Shown here: in pieces, positions 6,132 through 13,403 of the stretch
Layout of the letters: each line of letters begins with the position of its first letter
Position numbering within the stretch: position 1 is the stretch's first letter
NCBI GenBank assembly: GCA_029262935.1
Contig: JAJCYK010000411.1
Span: 1-17,227, forward strand
From: Cytophagales bacterium
Lineage (GTDB): Bacteria; Bacteroidota; Bacteroidia; Cytophagales; Cyclobacteriaceae
Length of the DNA: 17,227 nt
Direction of reading: 5' to 3'
The notes under the pieces: generated by a model
Told to the model about the DNA's origin: nothing
The model's input: only the letters and a program-made list of their open reading frames with translations
Databases searched by the model: none
Made by a program: the position numbers and the translations under genes

Positions 6132-7001
6132 GTGAATCGTCAGGTATCCATAGGAATCATACAAAGAACTTGTTCCGCCCACCCCGCGGAAAATCTGCAG
6201 ACCACCATTCAGGAAATCCGTAAGGTGGCAGCACAAGGGGCACAAATTATTTGCTTGCAAGAGTTGTTTCAAACCTTATACTTTTGTGATGTTGAAGATC
6301 ATGCCAATTATGACTTAGCCGAGTCTGTTCCTGGTCCCACTACCGAATTGTTGCAATCGGTGGCAAAGGAATTGCAAGTTGTTATCGTAGCCTCTCTATT
6401 TGAGAAACGCGCCTCTGGGATCTATCACAACACGGCCGCAGTTTTGGACGCTGATGGCCGTTATCTGGGGAAATACCGAAAGATGCACATCCCAGATGAT
6501 CCTGGATACTACGAGAAATTTTATTTTACTCCCGGAGATTTAGGATACCAGGTTTTTCAGACGAAATACGCTAAGTTAGGTGTCTTGATTTGTTGGGATC
6601 AGTGGTTTCCAGAAGCGGCAAGAATAACCAGCCTAATGGGGGCGGAGGTTTTGGTTTACCCTACTGCAATTGGGTGGGACAGCGCCCAGGACGACGCTAC
6701 GAATCAAGAACAATATGATGCCTGGCAAACCATACAACGAGGACATGCCATTGCCAATGGTGTGCACGTAGTAGCCACCAATCGTGTTGGGTTGGAAGGG
6801 AACAAGGAATTTTGGGGTGGCTCACTAGTGGCCAACCCTATGGGGAAGTTGTTGTGGCAAGCCTCCGGTGGGGCTACTTCCCAAGTGGTAGCAATTGATC
6901 TGGAACAGTCTGATTACTACCGCACACATTGGCCCTTTTTGAGAGATCGGAGAATCGATAGTTATCAAGACATCAACCAAAGATTTTTGGACGAACCATG
7001 A
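6132..7001 (+). CDS. aguB: N-carbamoylputrescine amidase
   Basis: This 289-residue nitrilase-superfamily enzyme converts N-carbamoylputrescine to putrescine, CO2 and ammonia in the cytosol. The catalytic triad is visible: Glu44 in CLQELF, Lys117 in YRKMHIPDDPGYYEKFYF, and nucleophile Cys154 in GVLICWDQWFPEAAR. The segment following Lys117 (HIPDDPGYYEKFYF) and the ending THWPFLRDRRIDSY are typical of AguB rather than other nitrilases. It starts with GTG at 6132; no ATG is available near the conserved N-terminus. Its stop overlaps the start of aguA by ATGA (6998-7001). The following enzyme supplies its substrate, which makes the assignment firm. Confidence 0.96.
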   Translation: MNRQVSIGIIQRTCSAHPAENLQTTIQEIRKVAAQGAQIICLQELFQTLYFCDVEDHANYDLAESVPGPTTELLQSVAKELQVVIVASLFEKRASGIYHNTAAVLDADGRYLGKYRKMHIPDDPGYYEKFYFTPGDLGYQVFQTKYAKLGVLICWDQWFPEAARITSLMGAEVLVYPTAIGWDSAQDDATNQEQYDAWQTIQRGHAIANGVHVVATNRVGLEGNKEFWGGSLVANPMGKLLWQASGGATSQVVAIDLEQSDYYRTHWPFLRDRRIDSYQDINQRFLDEP

Positions 7002-8032
7002 ACCCTCAAGCTGAAGGATTTTACTTCCCACCTGAGTGGCACCCCCACGCAGCCACCTGGCTGAGCTGGCCACACAACGAAGAAACCTGGCCCAATGGTA
7101 TCGCCAAAGTCTACCCCAGCTACATTGCCTTTATCAAGCTTTTAACCAAAGCAGAAATAGTGCACTTAAATGTGAATGACGCTTCCGTGGAATCGCAAGT
7201 AAGGGCGACATTGGTTGATCATGAAGTTGATATTTCACAGGTAAAATTTCATCTGAATCCGACAAATGATGCCTGGATTCGTGACTATGGCCCAAGTTTT
7301 TTGATTAATACACACCGTGGTCAAAAGATGATGGTGAACTGGAACTACAACGCATGGGGAGGAAAATACCCTCCCTATAACCTGGATAATGCCATCCCTA
7401 AGAAATTGGCCATCATGAACGGTTTGCACATGGCGCATCCGGGTTTAGTGATGGAAGGAGGATCCGTGGACTTTAACGGGCAAGGCACCCTCCTTACTAC
7501 TACCTCCTGCCTGTTAAACCCAAATCGCAACCCAGGTTTTAACAAAGTAACCATCGAGAACGCATTACAAAAATATTATGGTGTAAGACAGGTCTTATGG
7601 TTGGAGCATGGTATTGCCGGAGACGATACGGATGGACATATTGACGACATCACTCGATTCGTATCTGAAGATACTGTGATCACCATGGTAGAGGAAGATC
7701 CATCAGAAGTAAACCACCAACCCTTGGCTTCTAATTTTGCTGCCCTTCAAAAAATGAAACTGTGGGATGGTAGACCATTAAAAGTAATTCCGATCTCCTT
7801 GCCAAAACCACTATATTACCATAGCCAGCGTCTCCCTGCTAGCTACGCGAATTTTTATATTTGTAATGCCGCGGTCATTGTGCCAGTTTTTGGTGATGCC
7901 CACGATCAGATGGCCATAAAAACACTCCAATCCCTGTTCCCGGACCGCCCGGTTAAAGGGATTGACTCGCAAGATTTAATTGGAGGACTAGGAAGTTTTC
8001 ACTGTTTGAGTCAACAAGAACCAAAGGTTTAA
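6998..8032 (+). CDS. aguA: Agmatine deiminase
   Basis: This 344-residue enzyme of the peptidyl-arginine-deiminase (PAD_porph) family hydrolyses agmatine to N-carbamoylputrescine and ammonia. Visible family motifs are the N-terminal FPPEWHPHAATWLSWPHNEETW, TNDAWIRDYGP at 89-99 (Asp96), MEGGSVDFNG at 152-161, DTDGHIDD with His214, and the catalytic Cys336 in GGLGSFHC near the C-terminus. Length is normal for the family. The four-base overlap with aguB implies coupled translation, so the two enzymes form a complete agmatine-to-putrescine route. An arginine decarboxylase supplying agmatine is not in the window. The next gene in the same direction begins 105 bases later and probably has its own promoter. 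Confidence 0.96.
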   Translation: MNPQAEGFYFPPEWHPHAATWLSWPHNEETWPNGIAKVYPSYIAFIKLLTKAEIVHLNVNDASVESQVRATLVDHEVDISQVKFHLNPTNDAWIRDYGPSFLINTHRGQKMMVNWNYNAWGGKYPPYNLDNAIPKKLAIMNGLHMAHPGLVMEGGSVDFNGQGTLLTTTSCLLNPNRNPGFNKVTIENALQKYYGVRQVLWLEHGIAGDDTDGHIDDITRFVSEDTVITMVEEDPSEVNHQPLASNFAALQKMKLWDGRPLKVIPISLPKPLYYHSQRLPASYANFYICNAAVIVPVFGDAHDQMAIKTLQSLFPDRPVKGIDSQDLIGGLGSFHCLSQQEPKV

Positions 8033-8044
8033 GCGATTAATTCT

Positions 8045-8076
8045 TTTGCTTTGCCAACAATTTTAAGTTATATTCG
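8045..8076 (+). promoter_or_regulatory. Candidate Bacteroidota promoter for the 8138 gene
   Basis: TTTG (8045-8048), a 20-base spacer and TATATTCG (8069-8076) match the Bacteroidota pattern TTTG-N19-21-TAnnTTTG with a single mismatch in the -7 element. The start would fall near 8083, giving a leader of about 55 bases. That leader contains a tiny AGAG/CTCT hairpin around 8094-8106. Confidence 0.4.
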
Positions 8077-8137
8077 TTGTTTTACTATACGGGAGAGGAC
8101 ATCTCTACCATTTTTTAAATTAATATTAGGGCCATAA

Positions 8138-8701
8138 GTGAAGGTATTAGCAAAGATCGGATTGGTTGCAGCGGCGGCGGCTACAGTGTTGTTTATATTT
8201 GTGTTTGAAGTTTACAAGCCTAAGTTGAAAAACCAAACTATGTCAGCAGCTCCGGAAGCTGGCGTAGTAACTGACGTGCCAGAGGTTAATGAGCCAACTC
8301 CATCCCCTATCATTCAAGAACAGACCTCGGTACCAGAAGAGGTTATTGAAACACCGGAAAGTACTACTCCGGTGGAGACACCTATTGAACCAATTGTAGA
8401 GACACCAGTACCTGAGGAGTCCAGCCCCGTGGAGGATGTACCATCCGTACAAATGCGCCGTATTTACGGGAAGATCACACTAGCTACTTCCGGCGAAAAC
8501 TTAGCGGGTGTAAACATTATGATCCCGGGTAGCAATGTGGCTAAAGTCTCCAATAACATTGGAGGATATACCATTCAAATTCCCCGGGGTACCCGTGAAT
8601 TGGTCTTTATTTACCGCGGAAAGAAGATGGTCCAGCGACTTAGTTCGAGCAACAATTTGCTGAATGTTAAGTTGAACCTGGAGACCATGCAGTACGATTA
8701 A
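8138..8701 (+). CDS. Single-pass membrane protein with periplasmic CarboxypepD_reg-like domain
   Basis: This 187-residue protein starts with GTG at 8138. It has a very short cytoplasmic end (MKVLAK), one membrane segment (about 7-25), and a long Pro/Glu/Thr/Val-rich spacer (about 36-105). A C-terminal CarboxypepD_reg-like beta domain follows (about 108-182: RIYGKITLATSGENLAGVNI, GGYTIQIP, ELVFIYRGKKMVQRLSSS). The C-terminal domain is clearly paralogous to that of the protein at 5320-6102, with shared IYGKIT, GV-xxMxPGS, YxIQxP, FIYxGKxxV and SSS positions. This copy has no zinc anti-sigma part. The spacer suggests the domain is held away from the inner membrane, perhaps towards peptidoglycan or an outer-membrane receptor. 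Function is unknown. The N-terminal segment could alternatively be a signal peptide, though no good cleavage site is seen. Confidence 0.72.
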   Translation: MKVLAKIGLVAAAAATVLFIFVFEVYKPKLKNQTMSAAPEAGVVTDVPEVNEPTPSPIIQEQTSVPEEVIETPESTTPVETPIEPIVETPVPEESSPVEDVPSVQMRRIYGKITLATSGENLAGVNIMIPGSNVAKVSNNIGGYTIQIPRGTRELVFIYRGKKMVQRLSSSNNLLNVKLNLETMQYD

Positions 8702-8816
8702 TTTCCCAAGATTCTTTACTTTATCTTACAGTGGTTTTTCAAGCTACAGTATCAATTATTGCCAAAATTTGGACATATTAGACTCCAACATTTTAGCATT
8801 TAATTGAAAAACCATT

Positions 8817-9689
8817 ATGAAGTACGTTGTTTTCCTTTTAAGTTTCCTAGTTAACATTCCAATTTTAGCACAACAGGGCACCTTACTTGAAAGTCAATCC
8901 ATGACCAGTAAAATACTAGGCAAATCCGTTGAGTTTAGCCTTTATCTGCCCCACGATTACGAAACCTCCCAGCGAAACTACCCGGTGATGTATTTGTTAC
9001 ATGGCTATACTGATGATGAAACAGGATGGACCCAATTTGGGGAAGTTAAGCAGATCGTGGATAGTAACATCAACAACAGTGATGTAACTGATATGATAAT
9101 CGCGATGCCTGATGGTGGATTACACTGGTATGTCAATTCGTTTGATGGAAAGACCAAATACGAGGATTTCTTTATCGAAGAATTTATACCCTACATAGAG
9201 AGAACCTATCGAGCACGAGGCACCAAGGAATTCCGGGCAATTTCCGGGTTAAGCATGGGCGGACACGGCACGTTACTTTATGCTATGAAACATCCTGACA
9301 TGTTTACCGCTGCCGCCCCTTTAAGCGCAGCTGCTTGGGGATATGATGATGTGTTAGTAAGTAAACAGGAAGATTGGGATAGGTATTTTGGATTCATATT
9401 TGGAGAAGGCCTGGAAGGCGAGGCCCGAATTACGGATCATGTAAAAAACAATTTGGCGTTGTATTTGGTAGACAGCCAAGATCCTGAAAAACTAAAAACG
9501 GTGAAGTGGTATATCGATTGTGGTGATGACGACTTTCTGATTAATGGCAATATGGCCTTGCACAAAAAGATGACAGAAAAAGAAATTCCCCATGAGTTCA
9601 GAATAAGAGATGGTGCCCATAATTGGACTTACTGGCGCACTGCATTACCAGAAGTTTTGAAATTCGTTTCACAGAGTTTCCATCGATAA
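8817..9689 (+). CDS. Secreted esterase, alpha/beta hydrolase of the putative esterase (esterase D/CE1-like) family
   Basis: This 290-residue protein has a signal peptide (about 1-18, cleavage near LAQQ). It has an alpha/beta-hydrolase core of the PF00756 type: YPVMYLLHGYTDDETGW, the conserved IIAMPDGG, then nucleophile Ser146 in ISGLSMGGHG. The acid is in the DCGDDDF segment (237-239), and His268 lies in DGAHNWTYW. Relatives include feruloyl/acetyl-xylan esterases and S-formylglutathione hydrolase-like enzymes; the exact substrate cannot be read from sequence. Export to the periplasm or beyond suggests acting on esters of polysaccharides or peptides taken up from outside. The DUF2891 lipoprotein gene begins 11 bases after the stop, so both are probably co-transcribed. 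Confidence 0.9.
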   Translation: MKYVVFLLSFLVNIPILAQQGTLLESQSMTSKILGKSVEFSLYLPHDYETSQRNYPVMYLLHGYTDDETGWTQFGEVKQIVDSNINNSDVTDMIIAMPDGGLHWYVNSFDGKTKYEDFFIEEFIPYIERTYRARGTKEFRAISGLSMGGHGTLLYAMKHPDMFTAAAPLSAAAWGYDDVLVSKQEDWDRYFGFIFGEGLEGEARITDHVKNNLALYLVDSQDPEKLKTVKWYIDCGDDDFLINGNMALHKKMTEKEIPHEFRIRDGAHNWTYWRTALPEVLKFVSQSFHR

Positions 9690-9700
9690 ACCTTCAAGTT

Positions 9701-10795
9701 ATGTGGATTTTCCGATTGATCTTCTTGCTGTTTCTGGTGAGTTGTAGCTCACCCGTTCCGACAAGTGAAATGGTCTGGGAACCTGTAATTTTGGACCTAC
9801 AGCAAGCAAACCGTCTGGCAACACTCCCTTTAAAGTGTCTGCAACATGAATATCCCAACAAACTAAATCAGACTTTACAAGACAGTTCTTCTTTAGCTTC
9901 ACCGCGTGATTTACATCCTTCCTTCTATGGTTGTTTTGACTGGCATTCTTCCGTACACGGACATTGGATGTTGGTAAGATTACTTAAGAGCTTTCCTCAG
10001 ATGGATCGAGCTCAAGAAGCCCGTGACAAACTGCAGGCCAATCTAGCATCAGCGAATGTGGCTCAAGAACTCCTTTATTTTCAAAGACCACAGGAAAAGT
10101 CCTTTGAGAGAACCTATGGTTGGGCCTGGTTGCTGAAGCTGTCAGAGGAACTTTACACCTGGGAGGATGCTTTAGGTCAAGAACTTTATCAAAACTTATT
10201 ACCACTGACCGATCTAATTGTACAGCGTTACCAGGAGTTTTTACCACGATTAAACTATCCTATCCGAGTTGGTGAACATACCAATACAGCCTTTGGCCTC
10301 AGCTTTGCTTGGGACTATGCGAAAACTACTGGAAATCAAGAACTAATGCAAAGTATAAAAAGCAGAGCTCTGGCATTTTATCAAAACGACCACCAGTGCC
10401 CTGTTAGTTGGGAGCCCAGTGGGTATGATTTTCTTTCCCCCTGTTTGGAAGAAATCGATATCATGCGCCGCATCCTTACCACTGAACAACTGCAAATTTG
10501 GCTGAAAAAGTTTATGCCTGAACTATCAAATCAAGAATTTAACCTTGAACCCGGAAAAGTTTCCGATCGCCAGGACGGTAAGTTGGTTCATCTTGATGGT
10601 GTAAATTTTAGTAGAGCTTGGTGTCTATTTGGTTTGGCCAACACCTTACCTGAGTATGAGCATTTGCAAGGAGTCGCCTATCAACATATTAGTTATAGCC
10701 TACCCAACGTCATTGATGGTAGTTATGAAGGTGAGCATTGGTTGGCTAGCTTTGCTTTATTCGCATTATTTCAAGCTCCAGACTTTAACCCATAA
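9701..10795 (+). CDS. DUF2891-family lipoprotein
   Basis: I start this gene at the ATG at 9701 (364 residues), because the longer frame from 9623 lies inside the esterase gene and adds no family sequence. The N-terminus MWIFRLIFLLFLVSCSSP is a lipoprotein signal with lipobox LVSC and lipidated Cys15. The hallmark of DUF2891 is clear: LHPSFYGCFDWHSSVHGHWM at about residues 70-90. Further conserved-looking segments are TYGWAWLLKL, GEHTNTAFGLSFAWDYA and SWEPSGYDFLSPCLEE. The alternating helices and aromatic, acidic surface resemble alpha/alpha-toroid enzymes acting on carbohydrates, but the reaction is not known. It lies 11 bases after a secreted esterase gene, so a joint extracytoplasmic role is likely. 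Confidence 0.9.
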   Translation: MWIFRLIFLLFLVSCSSPVPTSEMVWEPVILDLQQANRLATLPLKCLQHEYPNKLNQTLQDSSSLASPRDLHPSFYGCFDWHSSVHGHWMLVRLLKSFPQMDRAQEARDKLQANLASANVAQELLYFQRPQEKSFERTYGWAWLLKLSEELYTWEDALGQELYQNLLPLTDLIVQRYQEFLPRLNYPIRVGEHTNTAFGLSFAWDYAKTTGNQELMQSIKSRALAFYQNDHQCPVSWEPSGYDFLSPCLEEIDIMRRILTTEQLQIWLKKFMPELSNQEFNLEPGKVSDRQDGKLVHLDGVNFSRAWCLFGLANTLPEYEHLQGVAYQHISYSLPNVIDGSYEGEHWLASFALFALFQAPDFNP

Positions 10796-10832
10796 AGTTA
10801 CTTGCCTCATGGTTATAATACATCGGCTATAG

Positions 10833-10859
10833 ATATATGAACAAATTGTCATATATTTG
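10833..10859 (+). promoter_or_regulatory. ArsR operator-like palindrome overlapping a -7 element
   Basis: ATATATGA (10833-10840) and TCATATAT (10849-10856) form a perfect 8-bp inverted repeat around an 8-base centre. TATATTTG (10852-10859) is an exact TAnnTTTG -7 match and overlaps the right arm. Occupation by a dimeric repressor would therefore block the promoter. A/T-rich imperfect palindromes of this size are usual ArsR-family sites, and the arsR-like gene starts 12 bases after the -7 element. No clear -33 element is seen. Confidence 0.6.
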
Positions 10860-10871
10860 TGTTACTACTTT

Positions 10872-11174
10872 ATGACAAAGACACTGAATGTAAAAAAACT
10901 AGAGGCTGTAGCATTTATTCTCAAAACCATTGCTCACCCTACCAGATTAGCTATCATTGATTTGCTAAAGAACCAACCACAATTATCTGTAAGCGAAATC
11001 TGCACGCAATTAAGCGCAGAACAGTCTTTAATTTCACATCATTTGTCCAACATGAAATTGAAGGGAATTTTGGGGAGCGACCGTCAAGGCCGTAACATAT
11101 ATTATTACTTGAAATTGAAAGAAGTGTTGGCGGTTATTGATTGCATGGAAGCTTGCGAGGCGCTGGATTTCTAA
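10872..11174 (+). CDS. ArsR-family winged-helix transcriptional repressor
   Basis: I start at the ATG at 10872 (100 residues); a TTG at 10857 lies inside the promoter. The ArsR fold is clear: LKTIAHPTRLAIIDLL, then the recognition helices SVSEICTQLSAEQSLISHHLSNMKLKGIL, then the wing SDRQGRNIYYYLK and a C-terminal helix. Aligned with E. coli ArsR, the CVCDLC metal site is reduced to Ser39, Ser41 and Cys44. Two extra cysteines (Cys91, Cys95, in DCMEACEAL) lie in the last helix. The ligand may thus be a metal or a reactive sulfur/thiol signal, but the cysteine placement does not match BigR/SqrR exactly. The gene is 39 bases ahead of a SulP transporter, which it probably controls with itself through the palindrome at its promoter. 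Confidence 0.9.
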   Translation: MTKTLNVKKLEAVAFILKTIAHPTRLAIIDLLKNQPQLSVSEICTQLSAEQSLISHHLSNMKLKGILGSDRQGRNIYYYLKLKEVLAVIDCMEACEALDF

Positions 11175-11213
11175 AACAAATTAGCCCATGAACCATCTTC
11201 ACAAAACCGGTCT

Positions 11214-12953
11214 ATGTCTCATCTAAAAGGTTTTGTACCCTTGTTACAATGGCTACCCTTGTATGGGAAGGAGCAGCTTAAGGGTGATCTAGCCGCGGGC
11301 GTTACGGTAGGTGTTATGTTGATTCCCCAGGGTATGGCCTACGCTATGCTTGCCGGTTTACCCCCTATCTATGGTTTGTATGCGGCAACCGTACCCTTGA
11401 TTCTTTATGCCATATTCGGCACCTCCAGACAACTGGCAGTAGGACCAGTGGCAATGGTGTCCTTACTCATAGTTAGTGGAATTGGTGATTTAGCAGTGAC
11501 TGGAACTGACCAGTATATAGCTTTGGCTCTGACCTTAGCTTTAATGGTAGGGTTCATCCAATTAATGTTAGGCGTGTTTCGGTTGGGGTTTTTAGTCAAT
11601 TTTTTATCTCACCCGGTAATTAGTGGGTTTACCTCAGCGGCGGCTTTGATTATAGGACTTAATCAACTTAAACATTTGACCGGAATAAGCCTGGCACGTA
11701 GCAATCATGTTCATGAAATCATCAGGGAGTTTTTCGTAAAGTTTGCCGAACTGCACCCCCCTACTTTGTTTTTGGGCCTTATAGCCATTGCTATTATTCT
11801 GGGATTGAAGCGATGGAACCGGGCCATTCCTGGACCTTTGGTGGCCGTAGTATTGGGTATACTTGCTACTTCTTTCTTTGGGCTTCATCAACAAGGGGTT
11901 CAAATAATAAAAGATGTCCCTCAGGGATTGCCCTCATTAACCCTACCAAGCTTCCAACTTCTCGACCTGCAAGCCTTACTTCCCGTGGCAGGTACCATTG
12001 CCTTAATTGGCTTCATGGAATCATTTGCAGTGGCCAAGGCCGTTCAAAGCAAGCATAAGGATTATAAAATTGATGCCAATCAAGAATTGATAGGTTTAGG
12101 CATCGCCAATTTGGGTGGTGCGTTGTTTCGTTCCTTTCCAGTTACTGGAGGATTTTCCCGTACTGCAGTAAACGATCAAGCCGGAGCTCGAACAGGAATG
12201 GCCTCAATAATTAGTGCCTTGTTGATCATTTTAACTTTACTGTTTTTGACTCCCTTGTTTTACTATTTGCCCAGGGCCATATTAGCCTCGGTTATTATGG
12301 TAGCGGTGTTTGGACTTATTGATTTCCAAGAGGTACGCCATTTATGGCACACCGACAAAAAAGATTGGGCCATGCTTATGGTAACCTTCTTAGCGACCTT
12401 GTTTATTGGTATAGAGGAGGGCATTGCCCTAGGAGTTTTATTGTCATTGGCCTTAGTATTGTATCGCACCAGCTACCCACATGTGGCTTTACTTGGGAAG
12501 ATTCCTGATACAAAGATTTATAGAAACCTGGATCGATTTGAGGAAGCAGAGAAACGGGCCGATTTAGCAATCATGCGGTTCGATGCTCAATTGTTTTTTG
12601 GAAATGCCGGCTACTTTCAGGAGTTGATGGAAGGTTTTATGAGAGACAAGCCGGAATTACAACTAATTGTGGTTAACTCAGAGGCGATCAATTCTCTAGA
12701 TTCATCAGCCGTACACATGCTTAGAGATGTGCTAGAAGAACTGGAGAGTCAGCAAATAAGTGTGGCTTTTACTGGTGTTCGTGGACCAGTAAGAGATGTA
12801 ATGCATAGAAATGGCCTCTTAAAAATAATTGGGCATAAAAGCTTCTTTAATACTACTGCCGAAGCCGTGGAGTATTACGATGAAAACTATGCAGAGCATC
12901 CCCACCGCCACTATGCCACGCAATCCAATTACCATCCCAAGCCCGGAAAGTAG
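11214..12953 (+). CDS. SulP-family anion transporter with STAS domain
   Basis: This 579-residue inner-membrane protein has the SulP signature at the N-terminus: LKGDLAAGVTVGVMLIPQGM, then LAGLPPIYGLYAATVP, then the GTSRQLAVGPVAM segment. Numerous hydrophobic segments follow up to about residue 430. A cytoplasmic STAS domain lies at about 448-556 (LAIMRFDAQLFFGNAGYF, INSLDSSAVHML, GVRGPVRDVM). The C-terminal tail is His-rich (EHPHRHYATQSNYH), which might bind metal, but this is speculative. SulP members carry sulfate, bicarbonate or other anions by proton or sodium coupling; the substrate cannot be read here. No sulfate assimilation or carbonic anhydrase gene is adjacent. The preceding ArsR gene suggests expression in response to a metal or sulfur signal. 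Length and domains are normal for the family. Confidence 0.93.
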   Translation: MSHLKGFVPLLQWLPLYGKEQLKGDLAAGVTVGVMLIPQGMAYAMLAGLPPIYGLYAATVPLILYAIFGTSRQLAVGPVAMVSLLIVSGIGDLAVTGTDQYIALALTLALMVGFIQLMLGVFRLGFLVNFLSHPVISGFTSAAALIIGLNQLKHLTGISLARSNHVHEIIREFFVKFAELHPPTLFLGLIAIAIILGLKRWNRAIPGPLVAVVLGILATSFFGLHQQGVQIIKDVPQGLPSLTLPSFQLLDLQALLPVAGTIALIGFMESFAVAKAVQSKHKDYKIDANQELIGLGIANLGGALFRSFPVTGGFSRTAVNDQAGARTGMASIISALLIILTLLFLTPLFYYLPRAILASVIMVAVFGLIDFQEVRHLWHTDKKDWAMLMVTFLATLFIGIEEGIALGVLLSLALVLYRTSYPHVALLGKIPDTKIYRNLDRFEEAEKRADLAIMRFDAQLFFGNAGYFQELMEGFMRDKPELQLIVVNSEAINSLDSSAVHMLRDVLEELESQQISVAFTGVRGPVRDVMHRNGLLKIIGHKSFFNTTAEAVEYYDENYAEHPHRHYATQSNYHPKPGK

Positions 12954-13104
12954 CTTTGTTGGACCCTGTAATAGTTTACCTTGTCGTAAGTAGTGGGGAA
13001 CTTGGCGCCATCCTTACTTGGAAATAGAGAGGCACTTTCATAGTGAACTGGATTCGCTTTCAATTCCGGATGGGTTTATTGTAATTAGGCCTATATTTTA
13101 AATA

Positions 13105-13131
13105 AACACCCCGACACGAGGCCGGGATGTT
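13105..13131. terminator. Possible terminator hairpin
   Basis: AACACCCCG (13105-13113) can pair with CGGGATGTT (13123-13131) as a 9-bp stem with one mismatch and a 9-base loop. On the plus strand it is followed only by a moderately T-rich stretch. On the minus strand it is followed by TATTTAAAATAT. It lies 150 bases after the SulP gene, the only nearby gene it could end. Confidence 0.35.
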
Positions 13132-13264
13132 CTCTGCAGACTCAGTTCGCAGTAAGCTTAAAAAATAACTTGAAACCAATAGCAACTTCAATCTCAACAC
13201 CTGTTGCTTAAAACGTTATGTTCCAATGTAATAGAAATCATAATGCACTATGGGTTATTTCGAC

Positions 13265-13305
13265 TAGCCCAGGTAAACTATCGATTGCAATCGGTTCTTG
13301 GGCTA
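13265..13305. repeat. Nested palindromes in intergenic DNA
   Basis: TAGCCCA (13265-13271) and TGGGCTA (13299-13305) form outer arms, and a perfect 12-bp palindrome CGATTGCAATCG (13282-13293) lies inside them. The outer arms could form a stem, and the core could bind a dimeric regulator. The block is about 100 bases before the S9 peptidase start. Its function is unknown. Confidence 0.4.
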
Positions 13306-13403
13306 TTAACATTTGCATTCAACCACCAATGAGGTCTTTTTAACGTTAATTTTAGGCCCACATTGGATTAATTTTTATATTCAAATCCACCCAAGACTTA
13401 ACC

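Larger units (their letters stand above)
12954..13403. other. Intergenic region of 450 bases
   Basis: No convincing gene is seen here. The region holds an imperfect hairpin (13105-13131), a nested palindromic block (13265-13305), and a self-complementary TTAACGTTAA (13340-13349) in the leader region of the S9 peptidase gene. On the minus strand a 44-codon open frame starts at a TTG at 13063 and ends at 12929. It reads plausibly as protein (for example AKFPTTYDKVNYYRV) but lacks other support. A weak promoter candidate for the peptidase is TATATTCA near 13378, without a good -33 element. Confidence 0.6.

Noticed and set aside
9623..9700. Longer N-terminus for the DUF2891 protein
   Set aside because: It lies within the esterase gene in another frame; the ATG at 9701 gives an immediate, well-formed lipoprotein signal peptide.
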